Source: Methylococcaceae bacterium | Lineage (GTDB): Bacteria; Pseudomonadota; Gammaproteobacteria; Methylococcales; Methylococcaceae | Length of the DNA stretch: 20,418 nucleotides | Assembly (NCBI GenBank): GCA_005792805.1 | Contig: SXQV01000094.1 | Coordinates: 1 to 20,418 of the forward strand | Direction of reading: 5' to 3' | In this document: positions 7,993 to 14,641 of the stretch, piece by piece | Layout: each line of letters starts with the position of its first letter | Position numbering within the stretch: position 1 is the stretch's first letter | Notes under the pieces: model-generated | Told to the model about the DNA's origin: nothing | What the model saw: only the letters and a program-made list of their open reading frames with translations | Database searches by the model: none | Translations under genes and position numbers: made by a program

Positions 7993-8000
7993 AGTATAAC
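7993..8000. promoter_or_regulatory. Overlapping divergent -10 boxes between bamD and rluD
   Basis: AGTATAAC reads TATAAC on the plus strand, 23 bases before the rluD GTG, and TATACT on the minus strand, about 40 bases before the bamD ATG. Each matches TATAAT at five of six positions. The gap is only 68 bases, so both promoters must lie here or overlap the neighbouring genes. Neither direction has a strong -35 at 17 bases. Use as one bidirectional promoter is a plausible inference. Confidence 0.35.
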
Positions 8001-8022
8001 GTGATTGGTTTGACCGACTGAA

Positions 8023-8973
8023 GTGAATTCACCTCGCACACTCACAGCAGAGATTCCTGACGATCTTGCCGGCTTACGGGTCGATCAGGCCATGAGCTCG
8101 CTCTTCCCTGACTATTCCCGCAGCCGTTTGCAGGAATGGATACGCTGTGGCGCTGCCACTGTGGATGGGGTAGTCGTGCCAGCGAAACACAAGGTTCTGG
8201 GGGGCGAACATATTGCGCTCCGCGCAGAAGCGGATCCATCCACTCGGATAGAAGCTCAGGACATTCCGGTTCAGGTTGTGTATGAGGACGAGGCCGTACT
8301 GATACTCGACAAGCCTGCCGGACTTGTTGTCCATCCGGCAGCAGGTCATCAGGACGGCACATTGCAAAACGCGCTGTTAAATCACGCCCCCGCGCTCGCC
8401 ACCATCCCGCGCTGCGGTATCGTTCATCGCATCGACAAGGACACTAGCGGCCTGTTGATGGTTGCCAAAACACTCGAATCCCACAAACAACTGGTTGACC
8501 AACTGCAATCGCGCTCGGTAAATCGAGAATATCTAGCCCTGGTGCATGGTGCCATGACGGGAGGCGGCACAATTGACGAGCCGATCGGACGCCACAGCAC
8601 TGACCGTAAGCGCTTTGCCGTGCGCGTCGGGGGAAAACCAGCGATTACCCACTACCGAATTGCCGACCGGTTCGTCGCTCACACGCTGGTCGCCGTCAAG
8701 CTGGAAACCGGTCGCACCCACCAGATCCGGGTCCATATGAGCCACATTCATTACCCTCTCGTTGGCGACCCCGTCTATAGTGGCCGCCCGAGAATACCGG
8801 CCGGCGCCAGCCAAAAACTCCTTGATACTCTGAGAAATTTCCGGCGCCAGGCGCTGCATGCCACTAGCCTGGGAATCCTGCACCCCACCTCCGGAATCTA
8901 TATGGAGTGGCAGGCACCTCTACCCGGCGACTTCAAAATGCTGCTGGATGAGTTGAGATCCAGCCAACCATGA
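8023..8973 (+). CDS. rluD: 23S rRNA pseudouridine synthase RluD
   Basis: RluA-family pseudouridine synthase that modifies helix 69 of 23S rRNA (positions 1911, 1915 and 1917 in E. coli numbering). The 316 residues comprise an N-terminal S4 RNA-binding domain (about 17-75, GLRVDQAMSSLFPDYSRSRLQ) and the catalytic domain. Motifs include ILDKPAGLVVHP, the signature GIVHRIDKDTSGLLMVAKT with catalytic D138, and LETGRTHQIRVHMSHI. It starts with GTG and has a weak ribosome site. Its stop overlaps the pgeF start (ATGA). Divergent bamD and downstream pgeF match the E. coli order. RluC or another RluA-family member is less likely given this context. Confidence 0.95.
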   Translation: MNSPRTLTAEIPDDLAGLRVDQAMSSLFPDYSRSRLQEWIRCGAATVDGVVVPAKHKVLGGEHIALRAEADPSTRIEAQDIPVQVVYEDEAVLILDKPAGLVVHPAAGHQDGTLQNALLNHAPALATIPRCGIVHRIDKDTSGLLMVAKTLESHKQLVDQLQSRSVNREYLALVHGAMTGGGTIDEPIGRHSTDRKRFAVRVGGKPAITHYRIADRFVAHTLVAVKLETGRTHQIRVHMSHIHYPLVGDPVYSGRPRIPAGASQKLLDTLRNFRRQALHATSLGILHPTSGIYMEWQAPLPGDFKMLLDELRSSQP

Positions 8974-9701
8974 CCCTCCGTTTCATCGAACCAAACTGGC
9001 CGGCTCCACCCGGAGTTCATGCCGCCAGCACGCTCAGGGGCGGCGGCGTGAGCGCCGCGCCCTACCAAAGCCTCAACCTCGGCCTACACGTAGGAGACGC
9101 TACAGAAAATGTGACAGAAAACCGCGACCGGCTGGCTGATAGGCTTCAGCTCCCTGCAACGCCCGGATGGCTGACTCAGGTTCATGGCAGCGCGGCGATC
9201 AATGCCACCACCTCGGGCATGCCGGAGGCAGATGCAGGATTCACGAGAGAGCGTGGCGTCGTGTGCGCTGTCATGACGGCTGACTGCCTGCCAGTTTTGC
9301 TGTGTACCGCAGATGGTGGCGGAGTTGCGGCGGTCCATGCCGGCTGGAAAGGTCTGGCTAATGGCATTCTTGAAGCCAGCATCAATGCCCTCGGCAGTTC
9401 TAATCTGCTAGCCTGGCTAGGCCCGGCCATCGGCCCTGCTGCCTTTGAGGTGGGCGAGGAGGTCCGCAAGACATTCATTACAAAAAATGAGGCTTACGCT
9501 TGCGCCTTTCGACAGAAAGCACAGGGCAAATACCTGGCCGATATTTATCAGCTCGGACGAATCACCCTCATGCGTTCGGGCGTCAACACGAACAACATGT
9601 ACGGGGGCGGCTGGTGCACCTACAGTCAGCCCAGCGATTTCTTTTCATACCGTCGCGACCGCATCACTGGCCGCATGGCCACATTGATCTGGCGCGAGTA
9701 A
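8970..9701 (+). CDS. pgeF: Peptidoglycan editing factor PgeF (YfiH / LACC1 family)
   Basis: YfiH/LACC1-family zinc protein. E. coli PgeF is reported to remove mis-incorporated cytoplasmic precursors containing non-alanine residues, keeping the peptidoglycan stem correct; relatives have purine nucleoside phosphorylase or polyphenol oxidase annotations. The 243 residues are standard length. They show STLRGGGVSAAPYQSLNLG, LTQVHG with H72, TADCLPVLL with C106, AAVHAGWKGLANGI with H123, and GPAIGPAAFEVG; the His-Cys-His set is the expected metal site. The start codon overlaps the rluD stop (ATGA), so translation is coupled. The ZIP transporter follows after nine bases. Confidence 0.94.
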   Translation: MTLRFIEPNWPAPPGVHAASTLRGGGVSAAPYQSLNLGLHVGDATENVTENRDRLADRLQLPATPGWLTQVHGSAAINATTSGMPEADAGFTRERGVVCAVMTADCLPVLLCTADGGGVAAVHAGWKGLANGILEASINALGSSNLLAWLGPAIGPAAFEVGEEVRKTFITKNEAYACAFRQKAQGKYLADIYQLGRITLMRSGVNTNNMYGGGWCTYSQPSDFFSYRRDRITGRMATLIWRE

Positions 9702-9710
9702 TTCAATCCC

Positions 9711-10559
9711 ATGAGCTTATTGGTCTGGATCATCGTTTTTACTCTGATCGGCGGTGTGTTGAGCGTGACCTGTGCCGCCCTATTGCTGCTCGTACCGGAA
9801 AATCACCACCCACGCATACTTCCCCACGGCGTCAGCTTTGCCTTGGGCGCTCTTCTAAGCGTTGCTTTTCTGGATCTGCTGCCCGACGCACTGACCACCG
9901 TCGGTGTCGACCACACGCAATCAATCCTGGCCACCGTATTGATTGGCATACTCGGCTTCTTTTTGCTGGAAAAGCTGCTGATCTGGCGTCATTGCCACTC
10001 AGATCATTGCGAAACTCACTCTGAGGAGCATTTTCACCAGCCTGCAGGCACGCTCATCGTGGTTGGCGATGCCATCCACAATTTTGTGGACGGGATTCTG
10101 ATAGCAGCGGCCTTTCTTACGGATATCAACCTTGGCATTATCACCAGCCTTGCCGTGGCAGCACACGAGATACCCCAGGAAGTAGGTGATTTTGCCATTT
10201 TGCTGCAAAGCGGCTATGGCCGGGGCAAAGCACTCACCTACAATTTACTGTCCAGCCTGGCCACCATGGTGGGTGGAGTACTGGCCTATTTCGGCCTGGA
10301 GCACATTCATGGCTGGCTCCCCTACATTCTGGCGCTAGCGGCCTCCAGCTTCATCTATATCGCCGTAGCCGACCTAATCCCCAACCTGCACCAAAAAACC
10401 ACAGCCCGCGCCGCACTCCAGCAAATCGCCCTGATCGTGGCCGGCGTCTTTGTGATCTACTGGGCCCATTCATATGCAGAAATAGCCCGCAGCCCCGAGG
10501 AATCGTCACCTATGCCATCCCTATCTTCCACCGGATCACCTGACCTGCTTAAACCGTAA
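9711..10559 (+). CDS. ZIP family divalent metal transporter
   Basis: Inner-membrane ZIP-family transporter, likely for zinc or another divalent metal. The 282 residues include about seven to eight hydrophobic segments. The two metal-site helices carry HNFVDG at 123-128 and HEIPQEVGDF at 152-161, the signature of TM4 and TM5. A cytoplasmic loop at 94-109 is rich in histidine (HCHSDHCETHSEEHFH) and is a plausible metal sensor. A short polar tail after about 258 (SPEESSPMPSLSSTG) is atypical but low-complexity. It begins nine bases after pgeF and sits four bases before the next gene, indicating one operon. No Zur-like operator was recognised. Metal preference cannot be read from sequence. Confidence 0.93.
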   Translation: MSLLVWIIVFTLIGGVLSVTCAALLLLVPENHHPRILPHGVSFALGALLSVAFLDLLPDALTTVGVDHTQSILATVLIGILGFFLLEKLLIWRHCHSDHCETHSEEHFHQPAGTLIVVGDAIHNFVDGILIAAAFLTDINLGIITSLAVAAHEIPQEVGDFAILLQSGYGRGKALTYNLLSSLATMVGGVLAYFGLEHIHGWLPYILALAASSFIYIAVADLIPNLHQKTTARAALQQIALIVAGVFVIYWAHSYAEIARSPEESSPMPSLSSTGSPDLLKP

Positions 10560-10563
10560 CCCC

Positions 10564-11031
10564 ATGGAAATTTCGGGTATTATAGAGTCGAGCCAGCGCC
10601 AACTGGACGAAGCCTTGACTCGGAACCTGCCGCTCAAAACTGCCGATTTTGCTTCCCGAATTACTGAGGCCGCCGCAGAGCTACCTGACGAGTTCTCGCA
10701 GTCACTACACCGCATACTAAACCTGCATGAAGGCTTGGTTTCCAGCGGCGGTCATCCGGACATGCAACATGCCGGCGAATTTTGTTTCGCCTGTGGAGCT
10801 ATGTACGAGAAAATTCAGGCGCTCACGCTAGCGCAAATGGAAGTCGAAAACGCCATTATCGGGCAGGACAGCGTCAGCGCCACTCCTCTGGCACAGGCGC
10901 AATCGGAGCAGCTCTCCCGATTTATTGCGGCTCGTGACCAGCTATTCCGCAAGACGGCAGACATGACTCTGAAGATTTTATTAACGGGACTGGGATTGCT
11001 GTTTTTAGGGCTGATTTTTGGCATCGTTTGA
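10564..11031 (+). CDS. Uncharacterised tail-anchored protein with CxxC
   Basis: I do not recognise this 155-residue protein. It has no signal peptide. The first about 130 residues look helical and soluble, with a central HAGEFCFACGAM segment (Cys74 and Cys77 as CxxC, His69 nearby). The last 20 residues (about 136-155, LKILLTGLGLLFLGLIFGIV) form a single hydrophobic segment ending at the C-terminus, so the protein is probably tail-anchored with its body in the cytoplasm. It starts four bases after the ZIP transporter stop, with no obvious ribosome site, so coupled translation is likely. The CxxC plus His next to a metal transporter suggests metal binding or a redox role, but this is inference only. 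Confidence 0.82.
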   Translation: MEISGIIESSQRQLDEALTRNLPLKTADFASRITEAAAELPDEFSQSLHRILNLHEGLVSSGGHPDMQHAGEFCFACGAMYEKIQALTLAQMEVENAIIGQDSVSATPLAQAQSEQLSRFIAARDQLFRKTADMTLKILLTGLGLLFLGLIFGIV

Positions 11032-11064
11032 AAGCAATGCCCCCAAGGAATGATAGACCGCCGC

Positions 11065-11093
11065 ATCACATAGCCCCTGCCATTCGGAATAAT
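11065..11093 (+). promoter_or_regulatory. Candidate sigma-70 promoter for rplU-rpmA
   Basis: ATCACA (four of six to TTGACA) at 11065-11070, a 17-base spacer, and AATAAT (five of six to TATAAT) at 11088-11093 lie in the 147-base gap before rplU. Transcription would begin near 11100, giving a leader of about 80 bases. A TTGACT at 11108-11113 lacks a good -10 and is a weaker alternative. Confidence 0.4.
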
Positions 11094-11178
11094 CTTCCTC
11101 ATTCAATTGACTTGAATCCGCTTGGCAGGATACCATTCCCGGCTTTCCGAATTTCATCTCCACTGGAGACATACACAC

Positions 11179-11490
11179 ATGTACGCGGTTATATTCACAG
11201 GTGGCAAGCAGTACCGGGTAAAACCTGGCGAGCTCCTTAAGGTCGAGACCCTGATTGCCGAAGCTGGCCAAGAAATCCAGTTCGACAAGGTATTGATGGT
11301 ACAGACCGACAGCGGCACCAAAATCGGTAAGCCCTACCTGGAAGGTGGCAGAGTGACCGCCACGGTCACCGCCCATGGTCGCCACCCCAAGGTGAAAATC
11401 ATGAAGTTCCGTCGCCGCAAGCATCACATGAAGCAGGCTGGCCATCGCCAGAATTTCACCGAAGTTAAAATCACCGGCATTTCTGCCTAA
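11179..11490 (+). CDS. rplU: 50S ribosomal protein L21
   Basis: Large-subunit ribosomal protein that binds 23S rRNA near L20. The product has 103 residues, the family norm, beginning MYAVIFTGGKQYRV. It includes the basic block KIMKFRRRKHHMKQAGHRQ and ends FTEVKITGISA. I chose ATG 11179 because it matches the conserved N-terminus and has GGAG ten bases upstream. An in-frame ATG at 11122 would add 19 residues foreign to the family. It is followed by rpmA after 18 bases, the usual rplU-rpmA pair. Confidence 0.98.
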   Translation: MYAVIFTGGKQYRVKPGELLKVETLIAEAGQEIQFDKVLMVQTDSGTKIGKPYLEGGRVTATVTAHGRHPKVKIMKFRRRKHHMKQAGHRQNFTEVKITGISA

Positions 11491-11508
11491 TAATCAGGAG
11501 GCGATACC

Positions 11509-11775
11509 ATGGCTCATAAAAAAGCGGGCGGGAGTTCCAGGAACGGTCGTGACTCCAATGCCCAGCGCCTTGGCGTAAAGCGCTTCGGCGGCCAACTGGT
11601 CACCGCTGGCAGCATCATCGTTCGCCAGCGCGGTACCAAGTTTCACGCCGGCGAAAACGTTGGCGTCGGCAAGGATTACACCCTATTTGCACTGACCGAC
11701 GGACACGTCAGCTTTAGGACCAAGGGTCCCTTGGGACGCAAGTACGTCAGCATCACTCAGGCTTCTGCAAACTGA
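11509..11775 (+). CDS. rpmA: 50S ribosomal protein L27
   Basis: Large-subunit protein whose N-terminal tail reaches toward the peptidyl-transferase centre. The 88 residues begin MAHKKAGGSSRNGRDSNAQRLGVK and include GSIIVRQRGTKFHAG, both diagnostic. The N-terminus starts directly at the mature AHKKA sequence, so there is no cleavable extension of the Firmicutes type. A strong ribosome site, AGGAGG, precedes the ATG by seven bases. It is co-transcribed with rplU and followed by a strong terminator. Confidence 0.98.
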   Translation: MAHKKAGGSSRNGRDSNAQRLGVKRFGGQLVTAGSIIVRQRGTKFHAGENVGVGKDYTLFALTDGHVSFRTKGPLGRKYVSITQASAN

Positions 11776-11809
11776 AGCCACGAAAAAGCTCAACCCTTTT
11801 TCACGCACG

Positions 11810-11838
11810 AAAAGCCTCGTCCCTGACGGGGCTTTTTT
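11810..11838 (+). terminator. Intrinsic terminator after rpmA
   Basis: The arms AAAAGCCTCGTC (11810-11821) and GACGGGGCTTTT (11825-11836) pair over 12 positions with one T-G wobble around a three-base loop. The right arm ends in a T run at 11833-11838. It ends only 12 bases before the obgE ATG, leaving no room for a promoter between them. obgE must therefore depend on read-through or on a promoter upstream of the hairpin. Confidence 0.88.
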
Positions 11839-11850
11839 GTCAGGATAACC

Positions 11851-12888
11851 ATGAAATTTGTTGATGAAGCGGAAATTCGAGTCGAAGCCGGAGATGGCGG
11901 CAATGGCTGCGTAGGCTTTAGGCGAGAAAAATATATTCCGTTTGGCGGACCCGATGGAGGAGATGGGGGGGACGGCGGCAGCGTGTTCCTTGTTGCTTCC
12001 TCCAACCTCAATACCCTCGTGGATTTCCGCTATCACGGCGTTTATCGCGCCGAGCGGGGGCAGAATGGCTCCGGCAACAACTGCACCGGGCGAGCGGGTC
12101 AGGATTGTTATGTGCAGATTCCCACCGGAACCCAAATCTCCGACGCCGAAACCGGTGAAGTTCTGGGCGACCTGACACAGGAAGGCCAGAACTTGATGGT
12201 GGCTCGTGGCGGCTGGCATGGGCTGGGCAACACACGATTCAAAAGCAGCACCAATCGTGCGCCACGCCAATCCACGCCAGGCAAGCCCGGCGAGAGGCGG
12301 CAACTTCATCTTGAGCTCAAGGTCATCGCCGATGTCGGCCTGCTAGGACTCCCCAATGCCGGCAAATCCAGCTTAATCCGGGCTGTCTCGGCCGCACGCC
12401 CCAAAGTCGCCGACTACCCGTTCACCACCCTGCACCCAAATCTTGGTGTAGTCCGCGTGGACGAACAACGCAGCTTCGTAATGGCCGACATCCCCGGCCT
12501 GATCGAAGGTGCCGCCGAGGGTGCCGGACTAGGCATCCAGTTCCTGAAACACCTATCCCGAACCAGCCTGCTCCTTCATGTCGTCGATGTCATTCACCAC
12601 GAAGGGGAGGACAGTCCCGTCGACTCGGCCAGAAAGGTCATTGAGGAACTGAAAAAATGGGGTGCAGGGCTCGACGAAAAGCCGCGATGGCTGGCCTTGA
12701 ATAAAATTGATTCACTGCCACCCGAAGCAGTCGATGCGTACTGCACCGCCATTACCCAGGCACTGAACTGGACCGGCCCCACCTTTAAAATCTCGGCACT
12801 GGATGGAACCGGACTGCGCGACCTGACTTTCAAGGTGATGGAACTACTGGAAAATCAGCGAGAGAAGGAAAATGCAGAGGAGGAGTGA
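11851..12888 (+). CDS. obgE: GTPase ObgE / CgtA
   Basis: Essential ribosome-associated GTPase acting in 50S maturation and growth control. The 345 residues contain the glycine-rich Obg fold (about 1-158: MKFVDEAEIRVEAGDGGNGC, GGPDGGDGGDGGSV, GGWHGLGNTRFKSS). The G domain follows with G1 GLPNAGKSS (166-174), DYPFTT, G3 DIPGLIEGA (213-221), G4 NKID (284-287) and G5 SAL. The short acidic tail ENAEEE matches other proteobacterial members. AGGA lies just before the ATG. The end overlaps proB by 17 bases. It sits directly behind the rpmA terminator. Confidence 0.97.
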   Translation: MKFVDEAEIRVEAGDGGNGCVGFRREKYIPFGGPDGGDGGDGGSVFLVASSNLNTLVDFRYHGVYRAERGQNGSGNNCTGRAGQDCYVQIPTGTQISDAETGEVLGDLTQEGQNLMVARGGWHGLGNTRFKSSTNRAPRQSTPGKPGERRQLHLELKVIADVGLLGLPNAGKSSLIRAVSAARPKVADYPFTTLHPNLGVVRVDEQRSFVMADIPGLIEGAAEGAGLGIQFLKHLSRTSLLLHVVDVIHHEGEDSPVDSARKVIEELKKWGAGLDEKPRWLALNKIDSLPPEAVDAYCTAITQALNWTGPTFKISALDGTGLRDLTFKVMELLENQREKENAEEE

Positions 12889-13996
12889 ATTTGCTGGCGC
12901 ACGCCGGGTCGTCGTCAAGATTGGCAGTGCTTTATTGACGGGCGACGGTCGTGGCCTGGACATCTCCGGTATCTCTGGATGGGTCAAACAAATCGCAACA
13001 ATACGCCAAAAAGGCGTCGAAATCGTATTGGTGTCTTCAGGCTCGGTAGCCGAGGGCATGTGTCGGCTAGGATGGTCGACCCGGCCGCATGCTTTGCACG
13101 AATTACAGGCAGCGGCCTCTGTCGGCCAAATGGGCCTGGTTCGTACCTATGAGGCCCTATTTGAACAGCACGGGCTGCTCACCGCACAAATCCTGCTGAC
13201 TCACGACGATCTCTCCAACCGACAGCGCTACCTTAACGCCCGAGGAACGCTGCTGACACTGCTGGAATTGGGCGTTGTTCCCATCATCAACGAAAACGAC
13301 ACCGTTGCCACAGAGGAAATCCGCTTTGGCGATAACGATACGCTCGGTGCGCTGGTTGCGAATCTGCTGGATGCCGACCTTCTGATCATCCTGACCGACC
13401 AGAAGGGGCTTTATGAGCGCGATCCAAGAGTGGATCCCACGGCAAAACTGGTCAATGCAGCGAGCATCAATGACGAACGACTCAGCGAAATGGTGGGAGA
13501 AAGCCGAAGCGGCCTTGGCCGGGGTGGCATGATTACCAAGCTGAGTGCAGGACGCCTCGCCTCGCGCTCAGGCGCGGGCACCATCATCGTCTCAGGCAGG
13601 GAGGCCGGGGTAATTAATCGGGTATTCAGCGGCGAAGAAATCGGCACCTTCCTGATCCCGGACACCTCTCCCCTGCTCTCCCGCAAACGCTGGCTGGCAG
13701 GACAGCTCAAGCTTAAAGGAAAATTGATTATCGACGAGGGCGCTGCACGAATGCTGCGTGAAGCTGGCAAAAGCCTGCTCCCCATCGGCACCATCGGCGT
13801 AAACGGACATTTTGACCGTGGCGATCTGGTTGCCTGCGTGGATCCGCAGGAGCGCGAAATTGCGCGCGGGCTAGCCAACTATGGATCAGAAGAAACCAGA
13901 CGGCTACTGGGCCAACCCAGCCATAATATCGAGGAACTTCTCGGGTACGTCGATGAGCCTGAACTCATCCACCGAGACAATCTCGTGCTGGTTTAG
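12872..13996 (+). CDS. proB: Glutamate 5-kinase
   Basis: First enzyme of proline synthesis: phosphorylates glutamate to gamma-glutamyl phosphate, normally feedback-inhibited by proline. The 374 residues match E. coli ProB (367). They show the amino-acid kinase domain (RVVVKIGSALLT at 12-23, VSSGSVAEGM, NENDTVATEEIRFGDNDTLGALVA, LTDQKGLYERDPR, GRGGMITKLSAGRLA) and a C-terminal PUA domain (about 282-360, GKLIIDEGAARML). The start ATG lies inside the 3' end of obgE, preceded by GAAGGA, so translation is probably coupled. The stop codon lies within a perfect hairpin shared with the convergent rpsT. Confidence 0.96.
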   Translation: MQRRSEFAGARRVVVKIGSALLTGDGRGLDISGISGWVKQIATIRQKGVEIVLVSSGSVAEGMCRLGWSTRPHALHELQAAASVGQMGLVRTYEALFEQHGLLTAQILLTHDDLSNRQRYLNARGTLLTLLELGVVPIINENDTVATEEIRFGDNDTLGALVANLLDADLLIILTDQKGLYERDPRVDPTAKLVNAASINDERLSEMVGESRSGLGRGGMITKLSAGRLASRSGAGTIIVSGREAGVINRVFSGEEIGTFLIPDTSPLLSRKRWLAGQLKLKGKLIIDEGAARMLREAGKSLLPIGTIGVNGHFDRGDLVACVDPQEREIARGLANYGSEETRRLLGQPSHNIEELLGYVDEPELIHRDNLVLV

Positions 13997-14016
13997 GTGC
14001 GCCTAAACCAGCACGA
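13983..14016. terminator. Perfect 15-bp hairpin between convergent proB and rpsT
   Basis: TCGTGCTGGTTTAGG (13983-13997) is exactly complementary to CCTAAACCAGCACGA (14002-14016) around a TGCG loop. The left arm contains the last proB codons and its TAG stop. Neither strand shows a proper T run after the stem, so it is not a textbook intrinsic terminator. It could stop transcripts from both sides inefficiently, or protect 3' ends. Position between convergent genes supports a bidirectional role. Confidence 0.65.
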
Positions 14017-14028
14017 TTAAGCAGCGAA

Positions 14029-14304
14029 TTAGGCCGCCTTTAAAGCGAGCGCCTTGACACGGGCATTGAGCCGACTCTTGCTACGAGCCGCCTTGTTCTT
14101 GTGAATCAACCCCTTATTCACGGAAGAGTCGATAATCGGAACCGCCGCACGAAAGGCCGCTTGAGCCTCTTCAAGATTGCCCGAATCCACCGCAAGCAGA
14201 ACTTTTTTGATGAAAGTGCGCAGACGGCTCCGCATGGCGGCATTGTGGGCGCGATGTTTCTCGGACTGAATAGCGCGTTTTTTTGCTGAAGCGATGTTAG
14301 CCAA
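14029..14304 (-). CDS. rpsT: 30S ribosomal protein S20
   Basis: Small-subunit protein binding 16S rRNA. The 91 residues read MANIASAKKRAIQSEKHRAHN at the N-terminus, with further basic helices and the NKGLIHKNKAARSKSRLN motif, all characteristic of S20. The start codon is TTG (14302-14304) with GAGG eight bases upstream; no ATG or GTG fits the conserved N-terminus. E. coli rpsT also starts with UUG, where the weak start is tied to autogenous control, so the same control is plausible here. It is convergent with proB and divergent from the L,D-transpeptidase gene. Confidence 0.97.
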   Translation of the reverse strand: MANIASAKKRAIQSEKHRAHNAAMRSRLRTFIKKVLLAVDSGNLEEAQAAFRAAVPIIDSSVNKGLIHKNKAARSKSRLNARVKALALKAA

Positions 14305-14345
14305 GGCTTGAACCTCTAAATTCCTGAAGGATAATCGAACTGGCT

Positions 14346-14374
14346 ATTCTCTTTGGAAAGCGTTCAATAGTCAA
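14346..14374 (-). promoter_or_regulatory. Candidate sigma-70 promoter for rpsT
   Basis: On the minus strand TTGACT (five of six to TTGACA, plus positions 14369-14374) is followed after exactly 17 bases by GAGAAT (four of six to TATAAT, plus positions 14346-14351). Transcription would begin near 14338, leaving a leader of about 34 bases before the TTG start. Confidence 0.5.
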
Positions 14375-14513
14375 TCAGCAATGCACGGGTTTTACCTGTA
14401 AAGCCCAAGAAATTCAGCGGGCACCCCTCCCACCTCAGGTTAAAAAGCTACAACACATCAGCAATCCGGGAAACACTGAAGCCTGTAGTACAATTTTGAG
14501 AGGCATGTGGAGC

Positions 14514-14531
14514 CGATAGGTGACACTATCG
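14514..14531. repeat. Short inverted repeat upstream of the L,D-transpeptidase
   Basis: CGATAG and CTATCG form a perfect six-base-pair stem around GTGACA, 110 bases before the L,D-transpeptidase start. It could be a small leader hairpin or a protein-binding dyad. No T run follows, so it is not a terminator. Confidence 0.35.
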
Positions 14532-14641
14532 ATGGACTGCCGATGCTGCCAACCTGCTCGGTCGCCGCAGACCGGACATAAGGCGGACGCATACGATCAT
14601 GAGGGCAGACAACCGTTCATGCGAATTCAATGGGGTGATAC

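Larger units (their letters stand above)
14305..14641. other. 337-base intergenic region between rpsT and the L,D-transpeptidase
   Basis: The side next to rpsT holds its probable promoter. The remainder (about 14380-14641) contains no convincing reading frame, tRNA or known riboswitch. Two small hairpins are visible: CGATAG/CTATCG at 14514-14531 and CGGTC/GACCG near 14560-14575. A TACAAT box at 14489-14494 has no matching -35. It probably holds the untranslated leader and promoter of the downstream gene, but I could not place them. Confidence 0.5.

Noticed and set aside
9500..10024. Plus-strand frame of about 174 codons overlapping pgeF and the ZIP gene
   Set aside because: It overlaps two strongly supported genes in another frame and its product is rich in Arg, His and Ser without motifs.
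11122..11178. Upstream ATG for rplU
   Set aside because: The 19 added residues do not match L21, and the conserved MYAVI start has its own GGAG ribosome site.
11965..11971. Run of seven G in obgE as a phase-variation tract
   Set aside because: It encodes the invariant glycine-rich GGDGGDGG segment of an essential gene, so codon constraint explains it.
11683..12309. Open frame of about 208 codons opposite rpmA and obgE
   Set aside because: It spans the opposite strand of two conserved genes and a terminator, so it is not a plausible gene.
14380..14641. Possible tRNA or riboswitch in the longest intergenic gap
   Set aside because: No T-loop, acceptor pairing or known riboswitch core was visible; only two short hairpins were found.
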